This document shows, in pieces, positions 8,221 through 16,608 of a stretch of DNA of 64,000 nt. Position 1 is the first letter of the stretch. Each line of letters opens with the position of its first letter. Source of the DNA: Pelomonas asaccharophilus_A. GTDB lineage: Bacteria > Pseudomonadota > Gammaproteobacteria > Burkholderiales > Burkholderiaceae_C. The notes beneath the pieces were generated by a model that worked only from the letters and a program-made list of their open reading frames with translations, did no database searches and was not told the origin of the DNA. Position numbers and translations under genes: made by a program. The DNA lies in the NCBI RefSeq assembly GCF_031458115.1, contig NZ_JAVDXV010000001.1, positions 916,843-980,842 on the forward strand. The letters are read 5' to 3'.

Positions 8221-9219
8221 ATGAGCTACACGCCCGCCCCCCAACGCTACGAGCGCCAACCCTACCGCCGCAGTGGCCGCAGCGGCCTGCTGCTGCCCAC
8301 GCTGTCGCTGGGCCTGTGGCACAACTTCGGTGATGTGGACCGCTATGACACGGCACGCGAGATGGTGCTGGGCGCCTTCGACCGCGGCATCACCCACTTC
8401 GACCTGGCCAACAACTACGGCCCGCCACCCGGCTCGGCCGAGACGACGATGGGCCGCCTGCTGCGCGAAGACCTGGCCGCCTACCGCGACGAGCTCATCA
8501 TCTCCACCAAGGCCGGCTACCGCATGGGCCCCGGCCCGTATGGCGAATGGGGTTCGCGCAAGTACATGCTGGCCAGCCTGGACGCCAGCCTGAAGCGGTT
8601 GGGCCTGCCGTATGTGGACATCTTCTATTCCCACCGCCCCGATCCCGACACGCCGCTGGAAGAAACCATGGGCGCACTGGACTTCGCCGTGCGCAGCGGC
8701 CGCGCGATCTACGCCGGCCTGTCCAACTACTCAGTGGAGCAGACGCGCGAAGCCAGCGCCATCCTGCGCCGGCTGGGCACGCCCTGCGTCATCCACCAGC
8801 CGCGCTACAACATGATGGACCGCCGCATCGAAGCGGGCCTGCTGGACACGCTGGCCGACGAGGGCATCGGCTGCATCGCGTTCTCGCCGCTGGCGCAAGG
8901 AATCCTGACCGAGCGCTATCTCGCTTCGGCCATTCCGGCGGACTCACGTGCGGCCAAGGGCGGCTTCCTGAAAGCCTCCGACATCACGGCCGGCCGCCTG
9001 GCGGTCGTGCGGGCGCTGAAGGAACTGGCCGATGCGCGTGGGCAGACGCTGCCGCAGCTGGCATTGAGCTGGGTGTTGCGGCATGCGGGCATGACGTCGG
9101 TGCTGGTGGGGGCGAGCCGGCTGGCGCAGATTGACGATGCGCTGGGGGCGGCGAATGGGGCGGTGTTGACGGATGCCGAGCTGGAGACGGTTGAGGCGGC
9201 ATTGCGGTTGGAGCAGTAG
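8221..9219 (+). CDS. Aldo/keto reductase (YghZ/Gpr-like)
   Basis: A 332-residue NADPH-dependent oxidoreductase of the AKR14-like branch, whose E. coli member reduces L-glyceraldehyde 3-phosphate and methylglyoxal. The catalytic tetrad is visible: Asp61, Tyr66, Lys97 and His138, in THFDLANNYG, ISTKAGY and DIFYSHRPD. The C-terminal NADP-binding SVLVGASR motif is present. Length is normal. It stands alone, with an IS remnant upstream and a decayed gene downstream. The exact substrate is not set by sequence. Confidence 0.9.
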   Translation: MSYTPAPQRYERQPYRRSGRSGLLLPTLSLGLWHNFGDVDRYDTAREMVLGAFDRGITHFDLANNYGPPPGSAETTMGRLLREDLAAYRDELIISTKAGYRMGPGPYGEWGSRKYMLASLDASLKRLGLPYVDIFYSHRPDPDTPLEETMGALDFAVRSGRAIYAGLSNYSVEQTREASAILRRLGTPCVIHQPRYNMMDRRIEAGLLDTLADEGIGCIAFSPLAQGILTERYLASAIPADSRAAKGGFLKASDITAGRLAVVRALKELADARGQTLPQLALSWVLRHAGMTSVLVGASRLAQIDDALGAANGAVLTDAELETVEAALRLEQ

Positions 9220-9224
9220 GTGGC

Positions 9225-9594
9225 TTGACGCTCGCGTCCGCCGCGGCGGGGCCGGCAGGCGTGGCGTCGGCGGAAACCTATCTGGGTTTTGAGCGCACCA
9301 AGGGTTTCTTGTCGGCCGACGGCGGCCTGCGCCGCGCACGCGACCATGTCTACACGCCGATCGCCAGGCTGCGCGAGAGTCAGTGGACGCAGGCCGGTGC
9401 GTTTTCGCGTGCGCATCGACGGCCAGCCGCCGGGCGCGGACCGGGGTTGGGACACCGACGCCAGCGGCCTGGGCCGCATCGACGGGCATCGGCTGTACCA
9501 GCTGGTACGCCAGACCCGGGGTGCGGCCGAGCGCAGCTTCGAGATCGAGTTCCTCGACGCCGGCGCGCGCGCCTAAGCGTTCACGTTCGGCTGA
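9225..9594 (+). pseudogene. Decayed C-terminal part of a DipZ/thioredoxin-like protein
   Basis: Three consecutive frames together spell the C-terminal part of thioredoxin-domain proteins of the DipZ type. The first has ETYLGFERTKGF to LRESQWTQAG, the second FRVRIDGQPPGAD to RSFEIEFLDAGARA, and the third the usual AFTFG ending. At least two frameshifts separate them, and the membrane and thioredoxin domains are missing, so this is a fossil. It overlaps the end of tctA on the other strand. Confidence 0.65.
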
Positions 9595-11083
9595 GGCGCC
9601 GCTGCTGTTGCCAGCGCCACGCGCGCGGCAGCAGCAGCACGGCGGCCAGCAGCACCAGCAGGCCCAGCGACAACGGCCGCTCGACGAACACGCTCCAGTG
9701 GCCGCTGCCGATGGACAGCGCATTGCGCCCCTGCGCCTCGGCCAGCGGGCCCAGGATCATGCCCACCACCACCGGCGCGGTCGGGAAGTCGAAGCGCCGC
9801 ATCACCACGCCCAGCAGGCCCAGCGCCAGCATCACGTAGAGGTCGAACGCGCTCTGGCGCATGCCGTACACGCCCACCGTCGCGAAGATCAGGATGCCCG
9901 CGTACAACTGCGGGCGCGGGATCTTCAGCAGCTTGACCCACAGGCCCACCAGCGGCAGGTTCAGCACCAGCAGCATCACGTTGCCGATGTACAGCGACGC
10001 GATCAGCGCCCACACCAGCGTGGATGACGTTGTGAACAGCTGCGGGCCGGCCTGGATGCCGTAGTTCTGCAGCGCGCTGAGCAGGATGGCCGCCGTCACC
10101 GACGTGGGGATGCCCAGCGTCAGCAGCGGCACCAGCGTGGCCGTCACGGCCGCGTTGTTGGCGGCCTCGGGGCCGGCCACGCCCTCGATGGCGCCGGTGG
10201 TCCCGAACTCGTCCTTGTGCTCGCTGAGCTTGCGCTCGGTGGCGTAGCTCAGGAAGGTCGGGATCTCCGAGCCGCCCGCCGGAATGGTGCCGAACGGAAA
10301 GCCGATGGCCGTGCCGCGCAGCCACGCCGGCCAGGAGCGCTTCCACTCGCGGCGCGTCATGTGCACGCTGGTCAGCTTGTTCAGGTCCTGCGTGCTGCGG
10401 CCCTCGTACAGCGCCGTGTACAGCGTCTCGCCGACGGCGAACAGCCCCACGGCCACCAGCACGGTCTCGATGCCGTCCATGAACTCGGGCACGCCGGCCG
10501 TGTAGCGCACCTGGCCGGTGATCTGGTCCAGCCCGACCAGACCCAGCGCCAGGCCGATGAACAACGACGTCATGCCGCGCAGCGTGCTCTTGCCCAGCAC
10601 GGCGCTGACGGTGGTGAACGCCAGCAGCATCAGCAGGAAGTACTCCGGCGGGCCCAGCGTCACGGCGAAGTCGGCCACCACCGGTGCGAACAGCGTGACC
10701 AGCACGGTGGCGACGGTGCCCGCTACAAAGGAGCCGATGGCCGCCGTGGCCAGCGCGGCGCCGGCGCGGCCGTTGCGGGCCATCTTGAAACCCTCCATCG
10801 CCGTGACCATGGTGCCGGTCTCGCCGGGCGTGTTCAGCAGGATGGACGTGGTGGAGCCGCCGTACATCGCGCCGTAGTAGATGCCGGCGAAGAAGATCAT
10901 CGACGCCGTGGGTTCCACCTGCGACGTGATGGGCAGCAGCATGGCCACCGTGACGGCGGGGCCCAGGCCCGGCAGCACGCCGATGGCGGTGCCGATGACG
11001 CAGCCCAGGAAGGCCCACAGCAGGTTGATCGGCGTGGCGGCGGTGGCGAAGCCGCCCATCAGTTGGGTCCAGAGATCCATCAT
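9581..11083 (-). CDS. tctA: Tripartite tricarboxylate transporter, large membrane subunit TctA
   Basis: A 500-residue inner-membrane protein with about 12 hydrophobic segments, the large permease subunit of a TTT transporter that moves citrate-like carboxylates with an ion gradient. Family motifs seen include GVLPGLGPAVTVAMLLP near the N-terminus and GIPTSVTAAILL in the middle. It follows tctB by 13 bp. Translation may start at either of two adjacent ATG codons (11083 or 11080). It closes the leftward porin-tctC-tctB-tctA operon. Confidence 0.95.
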   Translation of the reverse strand: MMDLWTQLMGGFATAATPINLLWAFLGCVIGTAIGVLPGLGPAVTVAMLLPITSQVEPTASMIFFAGIYYGAMYGGSTTSILLNTPGETGTMVTAMEGFKMARNGRAGAALATAAIGSFVAGTVATVLVTLFAPVVADFAVTLGPPEYFLLMLLAFTTVSAVLGKSTLRGMTSLFIGLALGLVGLDQITGQVRYTAGVPEFMDGIETVLVAVGLFAVGETLYTALYEGRSTQDLNKLTSVHMTRREWKRSWPAWLRGTAIGFPFGTIPAGGSEIPTFLSYATERKLSEHKDEFGTTGAIEGVAGPEAANNAAVTATLVPLLTLGIPTSVTAAILLSALQNYGIQAGPQLFTTSSTLVWALIASLYIGNVMLLVLNLPLVGLWVKLLKIPRPQLYAGILIFATVGVYGMRQSAFDLYVMLALGLLGVVMRRFDFPTAPVVVGMILGPLAEAQGRNALSIGSGHWSVFVERPLSLGLLVLLAAVLLLPRAWRWQQQRRLSRT

Positions 11084-11096
11084 GGCTGGTGCCCCT

Positions 11097-11606
11097 TCAC
11101 AGCCAGCCGCTGGCCGTCAGGCCCGGCAGGTTGATGGCCAGCAGCTTGGTGAACAGCCAGAACACCGGCGCCGCGATGGCGATGCCGGTCAGCAGATCGA
11201 TCAGCCCTCGCTTGGCGCTGCCGCCCGCCTTGCCCTCGCCGATGCGCAGGCCGCGCACGGCCAGCGCAAAGCACAGGCCGCACGCCAGGATGAAGCCCAG
11301 TGTCGTGATCAGGCTGGCGTTGGCGATGACGCCGGCCACCACCCAGGCCACCGCGCGCCAGTCGCCGCTTGCGGCGCCGGACGGCGCCTCCAGCTCGCGG
11401 AAGCCGCCGCGGCGCGCCTCCCACACCAGCCAGCCGCCGCACAGCATCAGCACGACGGACACCAGCCAGGGCAGGGCGTTCGGGCCCACACCGGCGTAGC
11501 CGGCATCGGACGGGATGGCCGTGGCGCCGAACGCCATGACGGCGCCGACGACAAGGACGCCGGCGCCCACCAGCGCCTGGCTGGATGTGGAAGGGGTACT
11601 GCTCAT
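11097..11606 (-). CDS. tctB: Tripartite tricarboxylate transporter, small membrane subunit TctB
   Basis: A 169-residue protein with four predicted membrane helices, the usual size and layout of TctB, the poorly conserved small subunit. It lies between tctC (8 bp upstream) and tctA (13 bp downstream) in the same operon, which supports the call more than any single motif. It includes the characteristic opening helix and a Gly-rich GYAGVGPNALPWLVS segment after helix 1. Confidence 0.9.
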   Translation of the reverse strand: MSSTPSTSSQALVGAGVLVVGAVMAFGATAIPSDAGYAGVGPNALPWLVSVVLMLCGGWLVWEARRGGFRELEAPSGAASGDWRAVAWVVAGVIANASLITTLGFILACGLCFALAVRGLRIGEGKAGGSAKRGLIDLLTGIAIAAPVFWLFTKLLAINLPGLTASGWL

Positions 11607-11614
11607 GGCCGGCC

Positions 11615-12577
11615 TCAGATCATTCCGCTTTTCACCATGATGGCCCGCAGCGTCGCGAACTCACGATCGACAAACGCGTCGAATTCGGGCCCAGCCAGCA
11701 GCGCGGGCGTCCACCCGTTCTTTTCGATGGACTCCGCCCAGCTCTTGCTCTTGGTGGCCTGCACGACCAGCTCCGTCAGCGTCTTGCGCTGCTCGGCGCT
11801 GATGCCCGGCGGCGCGTAGACGCCGCGCCAGTTGCCGATCTCGACGTTGATGCCCAGCTCCTTCAGCGTCGGCGCGTTCAGACCCTTGATGCGGGCGGGC
11901 GACGTGACGGCGAGCGCGCGCATCTTGCCGCTGTCCAGGTAGGGTTGGAACTCGCTGAAGCCGCTGCCGCCTATGGTGACGTTGCCGCCCAGGATGGCCG
12001 CCGTGGCCTCGCCGCCGCCGCGGAAGGGCACGTAATTGATCTTGGCCGCGTCCACGCCTACCTCGCGCGCAATCATGGCCGCGGCGATGTGCTCGGTGGC
12101 GCCACGCGAGCCACCGCCCCACTTGACGCTGCCGGGGTCCTTCTTCAGCTGGTCGACGACGTCCTTCATCGTCTTCAGCGGCGAGGCCGCGTGAACGACG
12201 TAGACGTTGTACTCACTGATGAGCCGCGCGATGGGCGTGGCCTGCGTCAGGCTCACCGGCGGCTTGCCGGTGATGATGCCGCCCAGCATCACGGCGCCCA
12301 TGACCAGCAGCGCATGCGGGTCGCCCTTGCTGGCGTTGACGAACTGGGCCAAGCCCAAGGCACCGGCCGCGCCGCCCTTGTTCTCGTACTGCACGCTGGA
12401 CGCAAAGCCCGCGTCCTGCAGCGCCTTGCCGAAGGCGCGGCCGGTGGTGTCCCAGCCGCCGCCGGGGTTGGCGGGGATCATCATCTTCATGGGCACGCCG
12501 GCCGCGCTGGCCGTGAGGGGCAGCGCGCCCGTGGCGGCCAGCGCGGCCAGGGACTTGAGGAAGGTATCGCGACGCAT
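11615..12577 (-). CDS. tctC: Tricarboxylate-binding periplasmic protein TctC (Bug family)
   Basis: A 320-residue periplasmic solute-binding protein that delivers a carboxylate to TctAB. Residues 1-25 form a signal peptide (TASAA). The Bug-family ligand loops are recognisable: IPANPGGGWDTTGRAFGK near residue 35 and a second-loop segment at KWGGGSRGATEH. The ribosome-site leader AAGACCAAGGAGACAAGC is identical to that of the porin gene. In this family the ligand is citrate or a related di- or tricarboxylate; the sequence does not say which. Confidence 0.94.
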   Translation of the reverse strand: MRRDTFLKSLAALAATGALPLTASAAGVPMKMMIPANPGGGWDTTGRAFGKALQDAGFASSVQYENKGGAAGALGLAQFVNASKGDPHALLVMGAVMLGGIITGKPPVSLTQATPIARLISEYNVYVVHAASPLKTMKDVVDQLKKDPGSVKWGGGSRGATEHIAAAMIAREVGVDAAKINYVPFRGGGEATAAILGGNVTIGGSGFSEFQPYLDSGKMRALAVTSPARIKGLNAPTLKELGINVEIGNWRGVYAPPGISAEQRKTLTELVVQATKSKSWAESIEKNGWTPALLAGPEFDAFVDREFATLRAIMVKSGMI

Positions 12578-12595
12578 GCTTGTCTCCTTGGTCTT
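12578..12595 (-). promoter_or_regulatory. tctC ribosome-site leader shared with the porin gene
   Basis: AAGACCAAGGAGACAAGC directly before the tctC ATG is repeated, base for base, one base before the porin ATG (13628-13645). Its AGGAGACAAGC part is complementary to the 5-prime region of the candidate small RNA at 7668. Confidence 0.6.
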
Positions 12596-12603
12596 CTTCG
12601 GAC

Positions 12604-13626
12604 TCAGAACGAGTGGTAGATGCCAGCTTCGATGCCGTTCGAATCGTCACCCAGCGCAATCGCCGAGCCGCCGGGAATCAGGAAGCGGCCCGTCTTGCTA
12701 TTGTTGACCTTCGACAGCGTCGTGTAGAGCGACGTGCGCTTGGACAGCTGGTGCACATAGCCCACCGCGAAGAGCTTGCCCGTGTAGTCCTCGCCGTTGG
12801 CCGTGTTGCGCGAGTGCGCGTTCACGTGGCTGACGCGAATGATCCCGGAGCCCACGTTGTAGTGCGCGCCGATGACGTAGTTCTTCTGCTCGCGCGTGGT
12901 CTGCTTGCTGTTGTGGACCAGGCCCAGCAGCTTCAGCGCGCCAACGGCGTAGCTGCCGCCCAGGTTGAAGACCTTGAACTTGTCGCCGGCCAGCGTGTTG
13001 GTCGTTTCCGACAGGCCCAGCGCCACGTCCAGCCCGTTGCCCGCATAGCCGAGGCGCGCACCCACGTAGCGACCCGTGGAGCCTTCGCCAGCCGCCACCA
13101 TCGCCTGGCCGTAGACGCCGCCCAGACCGTCGGGCAGGAAGTAGCCCACGGAGTTGTCCGAGCGGATCACCGTCTTGGCCGTGCCCGACGCGCCGTCGAA
13201 ACCGTAGACCAGGTTGCTGGCCGCGCCCACGCCGTTGGTGCCGAAGGCGTTGAAGCGGCTGATGTTCCAGAACGTGGGCGTGTAGTCGCGGCCCAGGCGC
13301 AGCTCGCCGGCGTCCTTGCTCGCCAGGCTCACCGTCGCGCGGCGGCGCCAGTCGCCGCCCGCGCCGGTGTCGGGGCCGATGGCGCCTTCCAGGTGGAAGC
13401 TGGCGCTCAGGCCGCCGCCCAGTTGTTCCGTGCCGCGAAAGCCGAGGCGGCTGGTCTGCAGACCGTCGATGCTCTCCAGGTTCAGCGTTTTGCTGCCATT
13501 CTTGATGCGCTGCACGCCGACGTCCAGCACGCCGAAGATGGTCACGTTGGACTGCTGCGCGGCGGCCAGCGTCGAGCCCGCGGCGAGGGCCGCGCAGGCG
13601 AGGGTCTTCATGATGGGCGATGTCAT
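12604..13626 (-). CDS. Gram-negative trimeric porin (Omp32-like)
   Basis: A 340-residue outer-membrane porin of the betaproteobacterial general-diffusion type. The signal peptide ends LAAAQQ, the mature protein begins SNVTIFGVLDVGVQ, and it ends in the required C-terminal Phe (IYHSF). The L3-loop region contains LRLGRDYTPTFWN, a family hallmark. It is the first gene of the tctCBA operon and likely passes the carboxylate through the outer membrane, like OpdH of Pseudomonas. The ATG at 13626 has a GGAG site; the long upstream extension of the frame is not coding. Confidence 0.95.
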   Translation of the reverse strand: MTSPIMKTLACAALAAGSTLAAAQQSNVTIFGVLDVGVQRIKNGSKTLNLESIDGLQTSRLGFRGTEQLGGGLSASFHLEGAIGPDTGAGGDWRRRATVSLASKDAGELRLGRDYTPTFWNISRFNAFGTNGVGAASNLVYGFDGASGTAKTVIRSDNSVGYFLPDGLGGVYGQAMVAAGEGSTGRYVGARLGYAGNGLDVALGLSETTNTLAGDKFKVFNLGGSYAVGALKLLGLVHNSKQTTREQKNYVIGAHYNVGSGIIRVSHVNAHSRNTANGEDYTGKLFAVGYVHQLSKRTSLYTTLSKVNNSKTGRFLIPGGSAIALGDDSNGIEAGIYHSF

Positions 13627-13627
13627 C

Positions 13628-13645
13628 GCTTGTCTCCTTGGTCTT
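13628..13645 (-). promoter_or_regulatory. Porin ribosome-site leader shared with tctC
   Basis: Second copy of AAGACCAAGGAGACAAGC. The 18-nt identity with the tctC leader is longer than a Shine-Dalgarno match needs, so it may be a shared target site or a local duplication. Confidence 0.6.
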
Positions 13646-13749
13646 ATGGGAGCTGCGATGCTCGAAAGCCAGGCTGTCAATCCGCTGTCCATCCGGTCGG
13701 GGTAAACCTCAGCCCTCTTGGTGGGGTAGCCCAGTGCTAGCCTGACGGC

Positions 13750-14436
13750 ATGAAGTTGCTGGTCATCGAAGACAACGCCGCGATGCAGACCACGCTGCAG
13801 CGCTCGTTCGAGCGTCGCGGCTTTCGCGTCAGCATCTGCGACGACGGCGCCAAGGCCTTGAACCGTTGGCAGGCCGGGGTGCCGGACGTGGTGCTTCTGG
13901 ACCTGACCATGCCGGGCTTGGATGGCCTGGATGTGCTGGCGCAGGCGCGTGCGCAGGGCCTGACCACGCCGGTCATCATCATCACAGCCCGCGGCACGCT
14001 GGGCGACCGCATCCTGGGGCTGAACATCGGCGCGGACGACTACCTGCCCAAGCCCTTCGACCTGGACGAACTGGAGGCGCGCATCCGTGCGCTGGTGCGC
14101 CGCCAGGGCCAGGCCAGCGAGGCCGCCCCGCGCCTGGTCGACGCGCCCAGCTTCTGCGGCCTGCGGGCCGATGCCGAAAGCGGCGCCGTCTATCACCACG
14201 GCCAGCCGCTGGAGCTGCCGCCGCGCGAGGCTGCGCTGCTGCGCGCGCTGCTCGTGCGGCCGGGCCAGGCGGTGGCCAAGGACAAGCTGTTCGACACCGT
14301 GTTCGCCGACGCGGCGGATGCGCAGCCCGATGCCATCGAAGTGGTGGCCTACCGCCTGCGCAAACGACTGGCGGTCACCGGCGCCAAGCTCGTCACGCTG
14401 CGCGGCCTGGGCTACCTCCTTCAACCGAATGAATGA
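13750..14436 (+). CDS. tctD: Response regulator TctD (OmpR family)
   Basis: A 228-residue response regulator. The receiver domain (1-115) has acidic pocket Asp8, phospho-acceptor Asp51, Thr79 and Lys101 (YLPKPF). The C-terminal winged helix (about 135-226) has the RKRL recognition helix and the GLGYLL wing. It is divergent from the porin-tctCBA operon with 123 bp between starts, as in known tctDE systems, so it probably activates that operon. Its ATG lies only a few bases after a TAGCCT -10-like hexamer, so the transcript may be leaderless. Confidence 0.93.
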   Translation: MKLLVIEDNAAMQTTLQRSFERRGFRVSICDDGAKALNRWQAGVPDVVLLDLTMPGLDGLDVLAQARAQGLTTPVIIITARGTLGDRILGLNIGADDYLPKPFDLDELEARIRALVRRQGQASEAAPRLVDAPSFCGLRADAESGAVYHHGQPLELPPREAALLRALLVRPGQAVAKDKLFDTVFADAADAQPDAIEVVAYRLRKRLAVTGAKLVTLRGLGYLLQPNE

Positions 14437-15871
14437 GCTCAGGAAGCGCCTCGCCGGCTTGTCCATGCGGGCTCGGCTGCTGTGGGGCATCCTGCTGCCG
14501 GTGGGCGTGGTCGTCGCGATCAACACGGTCAGCCTGTACCGCGACTCGCTGCAGGCCGCCGACACCGCCTACGACCGCACGCTGCTGGCCTCGGCCAAGG
14601 CCATCGCCGAGTTGCTGGGCGTGGACGGCAGCGGCGAGCAGGCGCGGCTGGTGGCGGCCGTACCCTATGCGGCGCTGGAGGCCTTCGAGACCGACAGCCG
14701 CAGCCGGCTGTACTTCAAGGTGCTGGGCTTCAATGGCGAGATGGTGTCGGGCTACGACGACCTGCCCCGCTGGCAGGGCAAGCTGCCCGACCAGGGCGCC
14801 TATCCGGCGCTGGTGGATTTCTACGACGACCAGTTCCGCGGCGAGCCGGTGCGCATGGCCGTGCTGCTGCAGCCCGTGTCGGGCCAGACCGGCATGGGCC
14901 TGGCCACCATTCAGGTCGCCGAGACGCTGGCACTGCGCCGCGGCCTGGCGCGCCAGCTGCTGCTGCACACGCTGTGGCGGCAGGCGGCGCTGCTGGCGGT
15001 CATCGCCATCGTCGTCTGGGCCGTGGTGCAGCACGCCACGCGCCCCGTGCGCGCGCTGAGCGCCGCACTTCGGGCCCGCGACGCCGACGACCTCAGCCCG
15101 CTGCAGGCGCCCGGCCTGCCCACCGAGCTGACACCGCTGATTGCCGCCACCAACGACGCGCTGGCCCGCCAGGCCAGGCTGCTGGAGCACCAGAAACGCT
15201 TTGTGCGCGACGCGTCGCACCAACTGCGCACGCCGCTGGCGGTGCTGAAGGTGCAGGTGCAGTCGGCCCGCCAGGGCGATGTCGAGCCGGAGCAGGCGCT
15301 GGCCGAGATCGACACCACGGTGGCGCGTGCGACCCAACTCGCCAATCAGATGCTGGCGCTGGCCCGCGCCGAGCAGATGCGCCAGCAGGGCGTGGCCATG
15401 CCGCAGCAGGACTGGGCCGAGATCACGCGCGCCGTGGCGCTGGACCTGGCGCCGCTGATCGCCAAACAGGGGCTGGACTTCGACATCCGCACCCAGCCGG
15501 CCGCCATCGCGAGCTTTGAGTGGGCGCTGCGCGAGCTGACGCGCAACCTGCTGCACAACGCCGTCCAGCACACGCCAGCCGGCGGCCGGCTGGACATCGC
15601 GCTGACCGTCGACAGGGAATGGGCCCGGCTGTTGATCGCCGACGGCGGCCCGGGGCTGACGCCGCAACAGCAAGAGCGCCTGTTCCTGCCCTTCGCCGTG
15701 GGCGACGCCGGCAAGGGCTCGGGTCTGGGCCTGGCCATCTGCCAGGCGCTGGTGCACTCGCTGGGCGGGCAGATCGAACTGGGCAACCGACTAGACCCCG
15801 ATGGCCGTGTGGCGGGGCTGGATGCGCGGGTCAGCCTGCCGCTGCGCCATGCCCCTGCCGGCCCCAGGTAA
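14429..15871 (+). CDS. tctE: Sensor histidine kinase TctE
   Basis: A 480-residue sensor kinase overlapping tctD by 8 nt. Helix 1 (about 14-34) is followed by a periplasmic two-component-sensor N-terminal domain (2CSK_N type, DSLQAADTAYDRTLL) up to helix 2 (about 185-203). HAMP-like and dimerisation segments come next, with the phospho-accepting His264 in DASHQLRTPLAVL. The HATPase domain has N-box RNLLHNAVQHT and G-boxes GGPGLT and GSGLGLAI. It likely senses external carboxylate and phosphorylates TctD. Confidence 0.93.
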   Translation: MNELRKRLAGLSMRARLLWGILLPVGVVVAINTVSLYRDSLQAADTAYDRTLLASAKAIAELLGVDGSGEQARLVAAVPYAALEAFETDSRSRLYFKVLGFNGEMVSGYDDLPRWQGKLPDQGAYPALVDFYDDQFRGEPVRMAVLLQPVSGQTGMGLATIQVAETLALRRGLARQLLLHTLWRQAALLAVIAIVVWAVVQHATRPVRALSAALRARDADDLSPLQAPGLPTELTPLIAATNDALARQARLLEHQKRFVRDASHQLRTPLAVLKVQVQSARQGDVEPEQALAEIDTTVARATQLANQMLALARAEQMRQQGVAMPQQDWAEITRAVALDLAPLIAKQGLDFDIRTQPAAIASFEWALRELTRNLLHNAVQHTPAGGRLDIALTVDREWARLLIADGGPGLTPQQQERLFLPFAVGDAGKGSGLGLAICQALVHSLGGQIELGNRLDPDGRVAGLDARVSLPLRHAPAGPR

Positions 15872-15936
15872 ACCCGTCCGGGTGCAGAGTCAGGGTCTGC
15901 CTAGAATTTGCTGCACTGCACCCAGGAGGTTTACGC

Positions 15937-16485
15937 ATGGCGACTGCCCGCAAGAAAGCGGCATCCACCCCCGAGCAAGCCCAGGCCGGCGATGCCAAGC
16001 CGGGGCTGCGCATCCTCAAGAAGTACCCCAACCGCCGGCTGTACGACACGCAGACCAGCAGCTACATCACGTTGGCCGACGTAAAGCGCATGGTGCTGGA
16101 AGGGGTCGATTTCGAGGTGCACGACGCCAAGACGCAGGAGGACCTGACGCGCTCCATCCTGCTGCAGATCATCCTGGAGGAGGAAACGGCCGGCGTGCCG
16201 ATGTTCTCCACCGCGTCGCTGGCCCAGATCATCCGTTTCTACGGCCACGCGATGCAGGGCGTCATGGGCGGCCTGCTGGAGCGCCAGATGCAGGCCTTCA
16301 CGGACATGCAGCAGCGTTTCACGGAGCAGACGCCCGGCTCGCCTTTCAGCCCAGACGCCTGGACCGGTCTGATGGGCGGCTATGCCGAGCAGTCCAAGAC
16401 GCTGATGAATCAGTGGCAGGAACAGCTCAAAAACGCCGGCGCCATGTTCCCGTTCACGATGCCGCCAGGCAGCAAAAAGCCGTAA
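15937..16485 (+). CDS. phaR: Polyhydroxyalkanoate synthesis regulator PhaR
   Basis: A 182-residue repressor that binds PHB and DNA and controls phasin genes. The N-terminal DNA-binding domain RILKKYPNRRLYDTQTSSYI (about 24-43) and the following PHB accumulation domain (ILLQIILEEETAGVPMFST) are unmistakable. A perfect AGGAGG ribosome site lies 7 nt before the ATG. A TAGAAT -10-like hexamer (15902-15907) lies upstream. In Burkholderiales phaR is normally followed by rimO, and here the rimO start begins 27 bp later before being cut by the prophage. Confidence 0.96.
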   Translation: MATARKKAASTPEQAQAGDAKPGLRILKKYPNRRLYDTQTSSYITLADVKRMVLEGVDFEVHDAKTQEDLTRSILLQIILEEETAGVPMFSTASLAQIIRFYGHAMQGVMGGLLERQMQAFTDMQQRFTEQTPGSPFSPDAWTGLMGGYAEQSKTLMNQWQEQLKNAGAMFPFTMPPGSKKP

Positions 16486-16512
16486 ACCGGAGACATCGCC
16501 GAAAATACGGCG

Positions 16513-16590
16513 ATGAACGAATCCGCCACCCTTGCCGCTCCCCCGGCCGCCGCGCCGAAGATCGGCTTTGTTTCGCTGGGCTGCCCGTAG
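16513..16590 (+). pseudogene. rimO: Original 5-prime end of rimO, cut off by the prophage
   Basis: The frame encodes 25 residues beginning MNESATLAAPP and ending KIGFVSLGCP, the conserved N-terminal strand and first iron-sulfur Cys of RimO, then meets a TAG in phage DNA. The rest of rimO is 38 kb away at 54766. An inverted repeat (TCGCCG 16496-16501, CGGCGA 16508-16513) overlaps its start. It keeps the host promoter region but can make only a useless peptide. Confidence 0.93.
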
Positions 16591-16600
16591 GCGACTGGAT
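16570..16600. other. attL, left prophage junction
   Basis: Host rimO sequence ends and phage sequence begins around TGCCC (16582-16586). The same TGCCC in a similar setting (GT-TC-CT-GG-TGCCC, then AGGC) lies at 54844-54848. A very short shared core inside a protein gene is what a large serine recombinase leaves. Exact crossover bases cannot be fixed from one sequence. Confidence 0.8.
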
Positions 16601-16608
16601 CTATACCG

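Noticed and set aside
13627..14565. N-terminal extension of the porin frame over tctD
   Set aside because: The porin signal peptide begins at 13626 with its own ribosome site, and tctD is clearly coding on the other strand.
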